Positions 48,945 through 57,570 of a DNA stretch of 64,000 nucleotides are shown here, piece by piece (positions within the stretch are counted from its first letter, which is position 1; the number at the start of each line of letters is the position of its first letter). Where the stretch lies: NCBI RefSeq assembly GCF_001590905.1, contig NZ_BCTT01000011.1, positions 372,001-436,000 on the forward strand, in the 5' to 3' direction. The notes below the pieces were generated by a model. That model had not been told where the DNA came from, searched no databases, and saw only the letters and a program-made list of their open reading frames with translations. This DNA comes from Serratia grimesii NBRC 13537 (GTDB lineage: Bacteria; Pseudomonadota; Gammaproteobacteria; Enterobacterales; Enterobacteriaceae). The position numbers and the translations under genes are program-made.

Positions 48945-48979
48945 AAGGCCGGGTATCTCTTTGATGCCCGGCCTTTTTT
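48945..48979 (+). terminator. Rho-independent terminator of speA
   Basis: AAGGCCGGGTATC and GATGCCCGGCCTT form a strong stem with seven T residues after it, separating speA from the msr genes. Confidence 0.92.
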
Positions 48980-49122
48980 ATTGGTTTTCCTCCGCAGTTC
49001 CCCCGCGATATCCCTTCTCCCATACCAGTTATCACAAATTTGTTAACTCTCCGTGAGGATTCGGACAGGGTTTTCTTTGTAGGTTGTCATTATCGGTTTG
49101 ATCAGTCTCCGGGGTGGCAGTG

Positions 49123-49620
49123 ATGATGAACAGACGGCAGTTTATTCTGGTTGGCGGTGGCCTGTCCGCGGCGTTTTCGCTGGGTCTATTGCCGACATGG
49201 GCGGTGCGGGCTGCGGCCACCGCGCAATTTGAAGTCAACTACACTGATCAACAGTGGCATGAGCGGTTGTCCGCTGCGCAATACCATATTTTGCGAGAGG
49301 AGGGCACCGAAACCCCCTATAGCAGCCCGCTGAATGACGAACACCGTGATGGGGTGTTTTCCTGTGCGGGGTGCGATTTACCGCTGTTCTCTTCCCATGC
49401 CAAGTTTGACAGCCACACCGGCTGGCCGAGCTTTTATCAACCTCTTGATCATGCCGTTGCCCAGCGCCAGGACCGTTCATTTGGCATGGTGCGAGACGAG
49501 GTGCACTGCCGGCGCTGTGGCGGGCATCTGGGGCACGTGTTTGACGACGGTCCACAACCTACCGGATTGCGTTACTGCATGAACGGGTTGGCGCTGTTGT
49601 TCGCGCCGCAAAAAGCATAA
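49123..49620 (+). CDS. msrB: Exported methionine-(R)-sulfoxide reductase MsrB
   Basis: Reduces methionine-R-sulfoxide. About 165 aa. Unlike cytoplasmic MsrB it starts with a Tat-like signal: MNRRQFILVGGGLSAAFSLG, then hydrophobic and A-x-A residues (cut near VRAAA). The domain contains FSCAGCDLPLFSS and CRRCGGHLGHVF (four zinc cysteines), FDSHTGWPSFYQP, and the catalytic Cys near 152 in LRYCMNGLALLF. ATG 49123 or 49126 is the likely start; a GTG at 49114 is also in frame. It is first of a three-gene run with a DipZ-type protein and MsrA, inserted between speA and speB. Confidence 0.92.
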   Translation: MMNRRQFILVGGGLSAAFSLGLLPTWAVRAAATAQFEVNYTDQQWHERLSAAQYHILREEGTETPYSSPLNDEHRDGVFSCAGCDLPLFSSHAKFDSHTGWPSFYQPLDHAVAQRQDRSFGMVRDEVHCRRCGGHLGHVFDDGPQPTGLRYCMNGLALLFAPQKA

Positions 49621-49633
49621 TGGGGAGAGCGAT

Positions 49634-51373
49634 ATGTTGATCCTGATCCTGGCTTATCTCGGCGGCATGCTGACTATAGCCAGTCCCTGCATTCTGCCAG
49701 TGCTGCCGTTCATTTTCTCGCGCGCCGATCGCCCTTTCTTGCGCTCCGGTTTGCCGATGCTGGTGGGAATGGCGCTGACCTTTGCGCTGTTTGCTACGCT
49801 GGCTGCCGTCGGTGGTGGTTGGGTCGTGGCGGCCAATCAATATGGTCGCTGGCTGGCATTGATCCTGATGGCGGTATTTGGCATCACCTTACTGTTTCCG
49901 GCGGTTGCCGAACGCGTGATGCACCCGTTGGTGTCGGCAGGCAATCGTCTGTCTGACAAGATTGCGGCAGACAAACAGCACCAGGTTGGCTCATCGCTGC
50001 TATTGGGCGTCGCCACTGGCCTGCTCTGGGCACCTTGCGCTGGGCCGATACTCGGCCTGGTACTGACCGGTGCCGCGTTGCAGGGCGCGAATGTCGGTTC
50101 AACATTGTTACTACTGGCCTATGCCGCTGGGGCGGCGACTTCATTGGCATTAGCATTGTTGATCGGCGGTAAGGTATTCAGCGCCATGAAACGCTCACTG
50201 GGGGCCGGTGAATGGATCCGACGGGGGCTGGGGGCGGCGATGCTACTGGGGGTTGTGGCGATTGCGCTCGGTCTTGATACCACGGTGCTGGCACGCATTT
50301 CGGCCGCGTCCACAGGCGGTATTGAACAACGGTTGGTACAGGTATTTACTCCCGCCGCAACGCCGGTGCGATCTTCTGTGCAAACGGCAGTCGACTCACA
50401 ACCCATGTTGGATGACCTGGGCGAGATGCCGTCCCTGTCAGGGGCTGTACAGTGGCTGAATTCTCCGCCGCTGACGACGGAGTCCCTGCGTGGCAAGGTA
50501 GTCCTGGTCGATTTTTGGACTTACTCCTGCATCAACTGCCTACGCTCCCTTCCCTATGTGAAGGCTTGGGCGGAGAAATATCGTGATCAGGGATTAGTGG
50601 TGATTGGCGTACATGCGCCGGAATTTGCCTTCGAGAGAGATATTGGCAATGTCACCAAAGAGGCGAAAAAACTGGGGATCGACTACCCGATCGCCATCGA
50701 TAACAACTACAGCATCTGGCGCGCGTTCAACAATCAATATTGGCCTGCACACTATTTTATCGATGCCACCGGGCATATTCGTTACCAACATTTTGGTGAA
50801 GGTGACTATGCACAATCTGAGCGGGTGATTCAGGAGCTGCTACGCCAAGCGGGGGCAAAAAATATCAGTACGGCTGTTAGCCAGGTTGCCGGCCAGGGCG
50901 TTGAACAGGCGGCGGGCAATCAGACTGATATCTCACCAGAAACTTACCTGGGTTACGCACGGGCGCAAAACTTTGCTTCCGGCGAGGTGACTCAGGACAA
51001 GAGCGCTAGCTATGCCGCGCCGGCAAGCTTATCGCTCAATGATTGGGGGCTGGTAGGAAACTGGACGGTGGGTGAAGAAAGCGTGACGTTGAATGCCCCT
51101 CAAGGACGCATCGTCTACCGCTTCCATGCTCGAGATTTGCATTTGGTGTTAGGCCCGAGTGCCGGGGGGAAACCGGTCGCGTTTAAAGTGACGCTGGATG
51201 GCAAAGTACCTGGTGAGATGCATGGTACGGATGTGACACCGGACGGACGCGGCGTGGTCACTGATCAGCGTCTCTATCAACTGATTCGGCAAACCGACGG
51301 CGCTGGAGAACACACCTTCAGTATTGAATTTGAACAGGCTGGGGCTGCGGCTTACGCCTTCACTTTCGGCTAA
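49634..51373 (+). CDS. DipZ-type CcdA-thioredoxin fusion membrane protein
   Basis: 579 aa, predicted inner-membrane electron conduit. Residues 1-235: CcdA-like domain with membrane segments and the paired cysteines in ASPCILPVLPF (Cys19) and LLWAPCAGPI (Cys135). Residues about 260-420: periplasmic thioredoxin/TlpA-like domain with active site WTYSCINCLRSLP (Cys299, Cys302). Residues about 430-579: a beta-rich C-terminal module like that of mycobacterial DipZ. By analogy with DsbD and CcdA it should take electrons from cytoplasmic thioredoxin and reduce periplasmic partners; the flanking exported MsrB and MsrA are the obvious clients. Start is 13 bp after msrB, with GGGGAG upstream. Confidence 0.88.
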   Translation: MLILILAYLGGMLTIASPCILPVLPFIFSRADRPFLRSGLPMLVGMALTFALFATLAAVGGGWVVAANQYGRWLALILMAVFGITLLFPAVAERVMHPLVSAGNRLSDKIAADKQHQVGSSLLLGVATGLLWAPCAGPILGLVLTGAALQGANVGSTLLLLAYAAGAATSLALALLIGGKVFSAMKRSLGAGEWIRRGLGAAMLLGVVAIALGLDTTVLARISAASTGGIEQRLVQVFTPAATPVRSSVQTAVDSQPMLDDLGEMPSLSGAVQWLNSPPLTTESLRGKVVLVDFWTYSCINCLRSLPYVKAWAEKYRDQGLVVIGVHAPEFAFERDIGNVTKEAKKLGIDYPIAIDNNYSIWRAFNNQYWPAHYFIDATGHIRYQHFGEGDYAQSERVIQELLRQAGAKNISTAVSQVAGQGVEQAAGNQTDISPETYLGYARAQNFASGEVTQDKSASYAAPASLSLNDWGLVGNWTVGEESVTLNAPQGRIVYRFHARDLHLVLGPSAGGKPVAFKVTLDGKVPGEMHGTDVTPDGRGVVTDQRLYQLIRQTDGAGEHTFSIEFEQAGAAAYAFTFG

Positions 51374-51386
51374 TCCAGTGGTGAAT

Positions 51387-52112
51387 ATGATGAAACGTTC
51401 AAACAGGCTCGGCACGTGGTTAAGATCTTATGCCATTACTGGCGTGGTAGCGTTGGTCGGTGTAGGCCTCTGGCAAGGAAGCGCATGGTCATTCGGCGGG
51501 GCGGAAACCGCGGTGGTGATACCTGCACCTGCGGTTGATGAGCCAACTGGCACGTCGCACAGTGAGACCGCTATTTTTGCCGGCGGCTGTTTCTGGGGTG
51601 TGCAAGGCGTCTTTCAGCATGTGAAGGGCGTAACCAGCGCTGTCTCAGGTTATACCGGAGGCACCGCGCAAACTGCCGATTATCAGCAGGTCAGTGGCGG
51701 TGATACCGGTCATGCGGAATCAGTGAAAGTGACTTTTGACCCGACTCAAGTTTCCTACGGTGACTTGCTGCAGATTTTTTTCTCAGTGGCGCATAATCCC
51801 ACAGAGCTTAATCGACAAGGACCGGATAGTGGCACGCAGTATCGCTCCGCGCTTTTCCCGCTGAATGATTCACAGCAGCAGGTGGCTAATGCCTACATTG
51901 CTCAGTTGCAGACCAGTCACAGTTACGACCAACCGCTGGTTACGCGTGTTGAGAGCAATGGGCATTTTTACCCGGCAGAGTCTTATCATCAGAACTTTTT
52001 AACGGAACACCCTGATTCCCTCTACATCATGATTAACGATCAGCCGAAAATAAAACAGCTGGAGCATTTATTCCCGACACGTTATAGCCAGCAACCCGTA
52101 CTGGTGAAGTAG
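51387..52112 (+). CDS. msrA: Exported methionine-(S)-sulfoxide reductase MsrA
   Basis: Reduces methionine-S-sulfoxide. About 241 aa. An N-terminal basic stretch and one hydrophobic segment (SYAITGVVALVGVGLW, about residues 13-30) suggest a signal peptide or membrane anchor, unlike cytoplasmic MsrA. The MsrA domain has the catalytic motif IFAGGCFWGVQGVF (Cys68), SGYTGG, and GHAESVKVTFDP. Start ATG 51387 is 13 bp after the DipZ-type gene; an in-frame ATG at 51390 and GTG at 51381 are alternatives. Third member of the putative periplasmic repair set. Confidence 0.9.
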   Translation: MMKRSNRLGTWLRSYAITGVVALVGVGLWQGSAWSFGGAETAVVIPAPAVDEPTGTSHSETAIFAGGCFWGVQGVFQHVKGVTSAVSGYTGGTAQTADYQQVSGGDTGHAESVKVTFDPTQVSYGDLLQIFFSVAHNPTELNRQGPDSGTQYRSALFPLNDSQQQVANAYIAQLQTSHSYDQPLVTRVESNGHFYPAESYHQNFLTEHPDSLYIMINDQPKIKQLEHLFPTRYSQQPVLVK

Positions 52113-52136
52113 TAGTGCCTATACTGGACAGTGACG

Positions 52137-52271
52137 AGTCACCAGGATGATGATGCGCGCTCTTGAAGCGCGAACGAAATACGGCGATAATCTGCCGTAT
52201 CAGCAGTACTGAACCAGATTTTGTATCAATCCCTTTCTCGTCGGGCTAACGACGCGGGAGGGATTTTTTTT
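52137..52271 (+). ncRNA. Structured region before the terminator; candidate 3' UTR RNA
   Basis: Two neat hairpins lie in the msrA-speB gap before the terminator: GCGCGCT-CTTGA-AGCGCG (about 52156-52173) and ATACGGC-GATAATCT-GCCGTAT (about 52179-52200). Together with the terminator they make a compact structured tail that could be an msrA 3' UTR or a separate small RNA. No known RNA family is recognised. Confidence 0.35.
52228..52271 (+). terminator. Rho-independent terminator after msrA
   Basis: AATCCCT ... CTCGTCG pairs with CGACG ... AGGGATT; nine to ten T residues follow. It separates the msr genes from speB. Confidence 0.9.
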
Positions 52272-52327
52272 TGTCAGCGCCTGTGTGATTTTTCACCAGG
52301 TGAAACGTTGAAATATGAGGGTTTACT

Positions 52328-53248
52328 ATGAGCACCTTAGGCCATAAGTCCGATAATTCTTTAGTGTCCAACGCCTTTGGTTTCCTGCGCTTTCCGCTGA
52401 ACTTCATGCCTTACGACAGCGATGCAGAGTGGGTCATCACCGGCATTCCATTTGACATGGCAACCTCCGGCCGTGCTGGTGGCCGTCATGGCCCGGCGGC
52501 GATCCGCCAGGTTTCCACCAATTTGGCTTGGGAAGGCAACCGTTGGCCGTGGAACTTTGACCTGCGCGATCGTCTGAACGTCGTCGATTGTGGCGACATC
52601 GTGTTCAACTTTGGCGATGCTCAGGACATGAGTGACAACTTGCAGGCGCACGCGGAAAAACTGCTGGCAGCTGGTAAGCGCATGCTCTCATTCGGCGGTG
52701 ACCACTTCGTCACACTGCCGCTGCTGCGCGCACACGCCAAACATTTCGGCAAACTGGCGCTGGTGCACTTCGATGCCCATACCGACACCTACGCTAACGG
52801 CAGCCAATACGACCACGGTACCATGTTCTTCCATGCGCCGAACGAAGGCCTGATCGATCCAACACACTCTGTGCAGATCGGCATTCGTACCGAATACGAT
52901 CACGACAACGGCTTTACCGTATTGGATGCTGCGCAGGTTAACGATCGCAGCGCGGACGACCTGCTGGCTCAGATCAAACAGATCGTCGGCGATATGCCGG
53001 TATACCTGACCTTCGACATCGACTGCCTGGATCCGGCGTTCGCACCGGGTACCGGCACGCCGGTGATCGGCGGCCTGACCTCCGATCGTGCGCTGAAACT
53101 GGTACGCGGCATGCAGTCACTTAACATCGTGGGTATGGACGTAGTGGAAGTGGCTCCGGCCTACGATCAATCCGAGATCACCGCGCTGGCCGCGGCGACC
53201 CTGGGCCTGGAAATGCTGTATCTGCAGGCTGCCAAGAAGCAATCTTAA
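52328..53248 (+). CDS. speB: Agmatinase SpeB
   Basis: Mn-dependent hydrolysis of agmatine to putrescine and urea. 306 aa, the E. coli length. The ureohydrolase metal motifs are [20 protein letters not shown] and [23 protein letters not shown] precedes the ATG. In E. coli speB follows speA directly; here three redox genes and two terminators come between, so it probably has its own promoter within 52272-52327 or upstream. Confidence 0.97.
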   Translation: MSTLGHKSDNSLVSNAFGFLRFPLNFMPYDSDAEWVITGIPFDMATSGRAGGRHGPAAIRQVSTNLAWEGNRWPWNFDLRDRLNVVDCGDIVFNFGDAQDMSDNLQAHAEKLLAAGKRMLSFGGDHFVTLPLLRAHAKHFGKLALVHFDAHTDTYANGSQYDHGTMFFHAPNEGLIDPTHSVQIGIRTEYDHDNGFTVLDAAQVNDRSADDLLAQIKQIVGDMPVYLTFDIDCLDPAFAPGTGTPVIGGLTSDRALKLVRGMQSLNIVGMDVVEVAPAYDQSEITALAAATLGLEMLYLQAAKKQS

Positions 53249-53263
53249 ACAGTAACAGCTTAA

Positions 53264-53290
53264 ACTCTGGCCTTTCAGAGGCCAGAGTCC
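53264..53290 (+). terminator. Hairpin between speB and rluF
   Basis: ACTCTGGCCT and AGGCCAGAGT form a near-perfect stem with a short loop, but no T-run follows. More probably an mRNA-stabilising or attenuating hairpin than a strong terminator; the rluF start is 12 bp beyond. Confidence 0.4.
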
Positions 53291-53301
53291 ATGGAGATAG
53301 C

Positions 53302-54165
53302 ATGCTGACCAAGCCTTCAACACGTCTTAACAAATATATAAGCGAGAGCGGTATCTGCTCGCGCCGTGATGCCGATCGTTACATCGAACAAGGCAATGTT
53401 TTTATCAATGGCAAGCGCGTGACGCTTGGCGATCAGGTGTTCCCAGGCGACGTCGTCAAGGTCAACGGTCAGCTGATTGAACCGCGTAATGAAGACAATC
53501 TGATCTTTATTGCGTTGAACAAGCCAGTCGGTATTGTCAGCACTACGGAAGATGGCGAGAAAGACAATATTGTCGATTTCGTCAATCACAGCACCCGTAT
53601 TTTCCCGATCGGACGGTTGGATAAAGACTCTCAGGGTCTGATCTTTCTTACCAACCACGGCGATTTGGTGAACAAAATCCTGCGGGCGGGCAACGATCAC
53701 GAGAAAGAGTATCTGGTCACGGTCAACAAACCGGTAACTGACGACTTTATTCGTGGCCTGGGGGCCGGCGTGCCGATGCTGGGTACGGTGACCAAAAAGT
53801 GCAAGGTGAAGAAAGAAGCGCCGTTTGTGTTCCGCATCGTGTTGGTACAGGGGCTTAACCGCCAGATCCGCCGTATGTGTGAGCATTTCGGTTATGAGGT
53901 GACCAAACTCGAACGTACTCGCATCATGAATGTGAGCATGGCCGGGTTGCCGCCGGGTGAATGGCGTGATTTGACAGACGACGAACTGGTCGAGCTGTTT
54001 AAATCCATTGAGGGCTCCTCCTCAGAAGCCAAGCCGGCGAAAAAAGCTAAACCTGCAGCGAAAAAACCGATGGGAAGCGCACCGAAAAGTGCTGAAAAAT
54101 CCAGCGCCAATGCACCTGCACGTAAGCGTTTTGCTCAGCCAGGTCGTAAAAAGAAAGGGCGTTAA
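53302..54165 (+). CDS. rluF: 23S rRNA pseudouridine(2604) synthase RluF
   Basis: Modifies U2604 of 23S rRNA and, in E. coli, U35 of tRNA(Tyr). 287 aa. N-terminal S4 RNA-binding domain ([20 protein letters not shown]) is followed by the RsuA/RluB-type catalytic core with Asp in [16 protein letters not shown] and [19 protein letters not shown] Lys/Ala-rich basic tail ends RKKKGR. The specific match over the catalytic core is to RluF rather than RluB or RluE. GGAG precedes the ATG. Confidence 0.94.
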   Translation: MLTKPSTRLNKYISESGICSRRDADRYIEQGNVFINGKRVTLGDQVFPGDVVKVNGQLIEPRNEDNLIFIALNKPVGIVSTTEDGEKDNIVDFVNHSTRIFPIGRLDKDSQGLIFLTNHGDLVNKILRAGNDHEKEYLVTVNKPVTDDFIRGLGAGVPMLGTVTKKCKVKKEAPFVFRIVLVQGLNRQIRRMCEHFGYEVTKLERTRIMNVSMAGLPPGEWRDLTDDELVELFKSIEGSSSEAKPAKKAKPAAKKPMGSAPKSAEKSSANAPARKRFAQPGRKKKGR

Positions 54166-54216
54166 GCTCTCAGCTATCCCGTTAGCTTAAAGGACGATGG
54201 ATACAGTGTGAATGCT

Positions 54217-54247
54217 GGTGGGGCGCGTTATGCGTCCCACCTTTTTT
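54217..54247 (+). terminator. Terminator of rluF, overlapping the MFS stop codon
   Basis: GGTGGGGCGC-GTTAT-GCGTCCCACC followed by six T residues. The last two T of the run belong to the minus-strand stop codon (54246-54248) of the next gene, which is convergent. Confidence 0.88.
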
Positions 54248-55481
54248 ATGCCCGTTTTACCTCACGCGTCATCAACATCCGACTGAACAGTACGCCGCCC
54301 GCCAGCAGTGTCACCAATTGTGAAACGATCAGCACCGCAAACCCCGACGAGACCTTGCCCTGACTGGCCATCACCATACCCATGATCATCGGCACAAACG
54401 CCGAGAACATATTGCCGATACCGTTAATCAGCCCATAGGCGCTGCCCACGGCCTGCGGCTGCGCATAATGCTGTAACAGAGTCGGGATCGCGGCCCCCTG
54501 AGCACCCCAACAGGCATTGGCCGCCAGCAGGAAAAAGGCGATCCAGCCGAGTTGTTCGCTATGCATCACGCCATAGATGCACAACGCAGTGGCTGCGCCG
54601 CCAAAAGCGAAGATCAGCGGTGCCTGATAAGGGCGGATGCGATCGAGCAGCACGCCGCCAAGATATTTCGAGGCAATACTGACGATAAACGGCAGCGAGG
54701 CCATCCAGCCCATTTGTTTGATGGAAAAGCCTTTCTCGTCGGTCAGGTACGCGGGTAACCAGGAACTGGATCCCCACAGGTAGCTGAGGGTGGCAATCTC
54801 GATCAGCATGATCCAGCCAAGCATCGGCGTATGCCAGGCCACAGCAAACGTCTCCCAGACACGCGTCATGACCGGGCGAGGATCGACGGCACGTGACACC
54901 AGTGATGCCGGGTGTATAAACAGCCGTACCAATGCTAACCCGAGCAGCAGATTGATCAGCGCCAGCAGGTAAAAGGAAATGGCCCAGCCGAAGTGCGTCA
55001 TCAGAAAACTGACCAACGGGAAACCGATCACTAACCCCAGTGAGACACCCAATGTGCTGATTGCATTGGGCTTGCCACGTTCATGGGCGGCAAAATGATC
55101 GCCGATATACATGGTTTTCAGCGAGAACAATGGCCCCTCACTGATCCCCAACAGTGCGCGCACTGCAAATAGCAGCAATACCGACCCCGCCAGGGGGGAC
55201 GCGGCGGTGAGCAGCGCCCACAGGACAATGCTTAGCGTCAACGCACGGCGGTAACCCATCAGTGTTTCCAGGAACGGCGTCAGTAACATGGCGGAAAGCC
55301 CGTAACCAAGCAAAAACACCGTCATCAACATACCCTGATGCGCGCGGTTCCCCCCGAGCTGGAAGTGTTGCAGGAAGTCCGGGTTAACCAGCATCACGGC
55401 GATATTGACCCGATCGGCATAGGCGATGACGATCAGAAACAGTAGGGCTACGACCCCGAACCAGCGTTGACGTTGTTGCAC
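54246..55481 (-). CDS. MFS transporter (anion:cation symporter type)
   Basis: 411 aa with 12 predicted membrane segments. The start is GTG (GTG CAA CAA CGT) with AAAGGAG six bases upstream. Features of the ACS family: AYADRVNIAVML in the first helix region, the loop motif GYRRALTLSIVLWALLTAAS, and LLGISEGPLFSLKTMYIGD. Members import organic anions such as hexuronates, phthalate or hydroxyphenylacetate. It is divergent from the Rieske gene cluster and shares its upstream region, so uptake of the cluster's aromatic acid is plausible; substrate unknown. Confidence 0.85.
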   Translation of the reverse strand: MQQRQRWFGVVALLFLIVIAYADRVNIAVMLVNPDFLQHFQLGGNRAHQGMLMTVFLLGYGLSAMLLTPFLETLMGYRRALTLSIVLWALLTAASPLAGSVLLLFAVRALLGISEGPLFSLKTMYIGDHFAAHERGKPNAISTLGVSLGLVIGFPLVSFLMTHFGWAISFYLLALINLLLGLALVRLFIHPASLVSRAVDPRPVMTRVWETFAVAWHTPMLGWIMLIEIATLSYLWGSSSWLPAYLTDEKGFSIKQMGWMASLPFIVSIASKYLGGVLLDRIRPYQAPLIFAFGGAATALCIYGVMHSEQLGWIAFFLLAANACWGAQGAAIPTLLQHYAQPQAVGSAYGLINGIGNMFSAFVPMIMGMVMASQGKVSSGFAVLIVSQLVTLLAGGVLFSRMLMTREVKRA

Positions 55482-55788
55482 AATGTGCTCCTTTGACGGG
55501 CGATTGACAAATTCAGGCAGCAGAAAACTAACCCGCTGATTTCACAGTGTTGAAAAGCAGGTTTTTGGCTGTTTAAATGTAAATTTATTGTTATGAAAAA
55601 GGTTTTTTAGTCAGTGAGAAAGAACTTTTACTCGCATTGCATCAGCAAGATCAATGTGTTTTTACCGATGAAATCGTGATGTAGTGCACAACCTTCATAG
55701 GATTTTCATATCGGTGCATTTTTTCGTGATCTTTCCCGCATTTGTCATGTTTAAACAACTTTCCATTAACAATTGCCGCTTTGTTCTC

Positions 55789-55816
55789 TTGACGAAAGTT
55801 TCACCAGACTTATAGT
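55789..55816 (+). promoter_or_regulatory. Predicted promoter of the catabolic operon
   Basis: -35 TTGACG (5 of 6), 16-bp spacer, -10 TATAGT (5 of 6); start expected near 55823. The overlapping inverted repeats begin about 10 bp downstream of that start, a position suited to repression. Confidence 0.7.
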
Positions 55817-55831
55817 GAGTGTATTAAATAA

Positions 55832-55855
55832 GAAACTGAGTTTCATATATGAAAC
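55832..55855. promoter_or_regulatory. Overlapping inverted repeats, candidate IclR-family operator
   Basis: GAAAC-TGA-GTTTC shares its right arm with the perfect 16-bp palindrome GTTTCATATATGAAAC (55840-55855), giving three GAAAC/GTTTC arms in 24 bp. It lies between the promoter and the first gene. The IclR-type regulator encoded at 58348 is the natural candidate to bind it; this is inference. Confidence 0.7.
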
Positions 55856-55877
55856 AATCAGATAGAGGACAGAAGCA

Positions 55878-56195
55878 ATGAGCTGGAAGAAAGTGTGTGA
55901 AGTGTCTCAGGTGAAAGAAGATTTTCCTTTTTCTGCCAATGTGGAAGGGAAAGAAGTCGGGGTGTATCTGATTGACGGCAATTACTACGCACTGGAAGAC
56001 GTTTGCCCACATGCTTATGCCTTGCTCAGCCAGGGGTTTGTTGATGACGGTAAGGTCGAGTGTCCGTTGCACGAAGCATTGTTCGACGTGCGCACCGGCC
56101 AGTGCCTGCGCGAGCCAGGCGGCCGCGATCTGCAAACCTATGCCACCCGGGTGATCGACAATCAAATCCAAATCACCTTTATTGCGGAGGAGTAA
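55878..56195 (+). CDS. Rieske-type [2Fe-2S] ferredoxin
   Basis: 105 aa, electron carrier to a ring-hydroxylating oxygenase. Rieske motifs CPHAYALLSQG and CPLHEALFD supply two Cys and two His ligands. The layout is that of BphA3/NagAb-like ferredoxins: a short single-domain protein with no signal peptide. AGGAC precedes the ATG. First gene of the plus-strand catabolic run; its partners are the oxygenase at 56527 and the reductase at 60242. Confidence 0.93.
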   Translation: MSWKKVCEVSQVKEDFPFSANVEGKEVGVYLIDGNYYALEDVCPHAYALLSQGFVDDGKVECPLHEALFDVRTGQCLREPGGRDLQTYATRVIDNQIQITFIAEE

Positions 56196-56197
56196 TC

Positions 56198-56506
56198 ATG
56201 CAGCACATCACCGATTTCAATCCCTGGCTGCCGGACACCCAACAGGTGATCCCAGCGCGTGAAGGCGGCAACGGCCAGATCCATCAGCCAGGCCATTTCC
56301 AGAACGTGATCTGGCAAAACCGGGCCCGAGTGCCGGATGGTTTTGAGACAGCATTAGTCGCTGCGCTGGAAGAGATTTTCGAGCAGGGCGCGGAAGAACT
56401 GGAACAGATTGTCAGTGCGCTCAATCAACGGCGCCTGTTCGATCGCAATGGCCAGCCTTGGAATGAGACGGCGTTCCGCGAATTCCTTCACGTTAACGGT
56501 TTCTGA
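56198..56506 (+). CDS. Small protein with recombinase-like helical C-terminus
   Basis: 102 aa, function unknown. It begins MQHITDFNPWLPDTQQVIPA, then a His/Gln-rich segment, and ends with a helical region FETALVAALEEIFEQGAEEL, EQIVSALNQRRLFDRNGQPW and NETAFREFLHVNGF. This end resembles the Recombinase-domain helices of large serine recombinases (aI-LN-x-x-G-x-x-x-x-x-G-x-x-W). No resolvase catalytic domain is present. Similar small proteins beside Rieske oxygenases are annotated as recombinase-like HTH proteins. GGAGG precedes the ATG; it sits 2 bp after the ferredoxin and 20 bp before the oxygenase, so it is probably an oxygenase accessory factor. Confidence 0.75.
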   Translation: MQHITDFNPWLPDTQQVIPAREGGNGQIHQPGHFQNVIWQNRARVPDGFETALVAALEEIFEQGAEELEQIVSALNQRRLFDRNGQPWNETAFREFLHVNGF

Positions 56507-56526
56507 GCAGCACCCGGGAGAAGACA

Positions 56527-57570
56527 ATGACAGCAAACACAACATCCTCCGCACAGACCTTACAGGATTATCTCGATCAGGGGCTGCGCGGCATGTGGTA
56601 TCCGGTGCTGGCCAGTTGGGAAATCGGCAATAACCCGGTAGGCATTACGCGTCTGGAACAACAGATCGTGGTGTGGCGTGACGGAGAAGGTGCGATCCAC
56701 GCTTTGGAAGACCGCTGCCCGCATCGTGGCGCACGGCTTTCCATGGGCTGGAACCTAGGTGATCGTATCGCCTGCTGGTATCACGGCGTTGAAGTCGGCG
56801 GTGATGGTACGGTTAAAGACGTGCCGGCGGTCGACCGTTGCCCGCTGGTGGGGCAAAAATGCCTGCGTTCTTATCCAGCCAAAGAAGCCTATGGTGCGGT
56901 ATTCCTCTATTTCGGCGTGACCGCAGATGAAGAACCAGCCGAACTGACCTTCCCGCCGGAACTGGCAGACGAAGCGTCTTACAGCAACTTCTTGTGTACG
57001 GCCAGTTGGGACTGCAATTACCAGTATGCGTTGGAAAACGTGATGGATCCGATGCACGGCACCTACCTGCACTCCTCTTCACACTCAATGGCAGAAGGGG
57101 ATCGCAAGGCGGATATGGCACTGGAGCCGACCGACAGCGGTTTCATCTTTAAGAAGAATGGCCAGATCGGCGTGAACTTTGACTGGGTAGAGTTCGGCAG
57201 CAGCGGGGCTTACTGGATGCGCCTGTCGATCCCGTACAAAAAACGTTTTGGACCGGGCGGCCATTTCTGGATCATCGGCATGGTGGTCCCGGAAGATAAA
57301 GATCACTGCCGGGTGTTCTTCTGGCGGATCCGTAAGGTGAAAGACTGGCAGCGTGACATGTGGCGCTTTATGTACCGCAACCGCCTGGAATCCTTGCACT
57401 GGGACGTATTGGAACAGGATCGTATCGTGCTGGAAAACATGGCACCGAACGCGCGTGGTCGTGAATATCTGTACCAGCATGACGTTGGGCTGTCTCGTCT
57501 GCGCCGTATGATGCAAAAAGAAGCACAGAAACAACTGTCGCGTCTTAACGAACAGGAGGCGGCGCAGTGA
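56527..57570 (+). CDS. Aromatic ring-hydroxylating oxygenase alpha subunit
   Basis: 347 aa, Rieske non-haem iron oxygenase. Rieske ligands: Cys64-x-His66 in CPHRGARLSMG and Cys83-x-x-His86 in CWYHGVEVGGD. The catalytic iron histidines are His177 and His182 in DPMHGTYLHSSSH, preceded by bridging Asp174; the aspartate ligand lies downstream. No beta-subunit gene is present, so it probably forms an alpha3 oxygenase like the phthalate/carbazole group. Substrate cannot be told from motifs. GGGAG precedes the ATG; its stop overlaps the dehydrogenase start (GTGA). Confidence 0.92.
   Translation: MTANTTSSAQTLQDYLDQGLRGMWYPVLASWEIGNNPVGITRLEQQIVVWRDGEGAIHALEDRCPHRGARLSMGWNLGDRIACWYHGVEVGGDGTVKDVPAVDRCPLVGQKCLRSYPAKEAYGAVFLYFGVTADEEPAELTFPPELADEASYSNFLCTASWDCNYQYALENVMDPMHGTYLHSSSHSMAEGDRKADMALEPTDSGFIFKKNGQIGVNFDWVEFGSSGAYWMRLSIPYKKRFGPGGHFWIIGMVVPEDKDHCRVFFWRIRKVKDWQRDMWRFMYRNRLESLHWDVLEQDRIVLENMAPNARGREYLYQHDVGLSRLRRMMQKEAQKQLSRLNEQEAAQ

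Larger units (their letters stand above)
55482..55877. other. Divergent control region of the catabolic cluster
   Basis: 396 bp, distinctly AT-rich, no gene. It contains a good plus-strand promoter and overlapping inverted repeats near the ferredoxin gene (separate entries). On the MFS side, TTTCA-N6-TGAAA lies at 55540-55555, a possible second regulator site with a different spacing. Confidence 0.65.
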
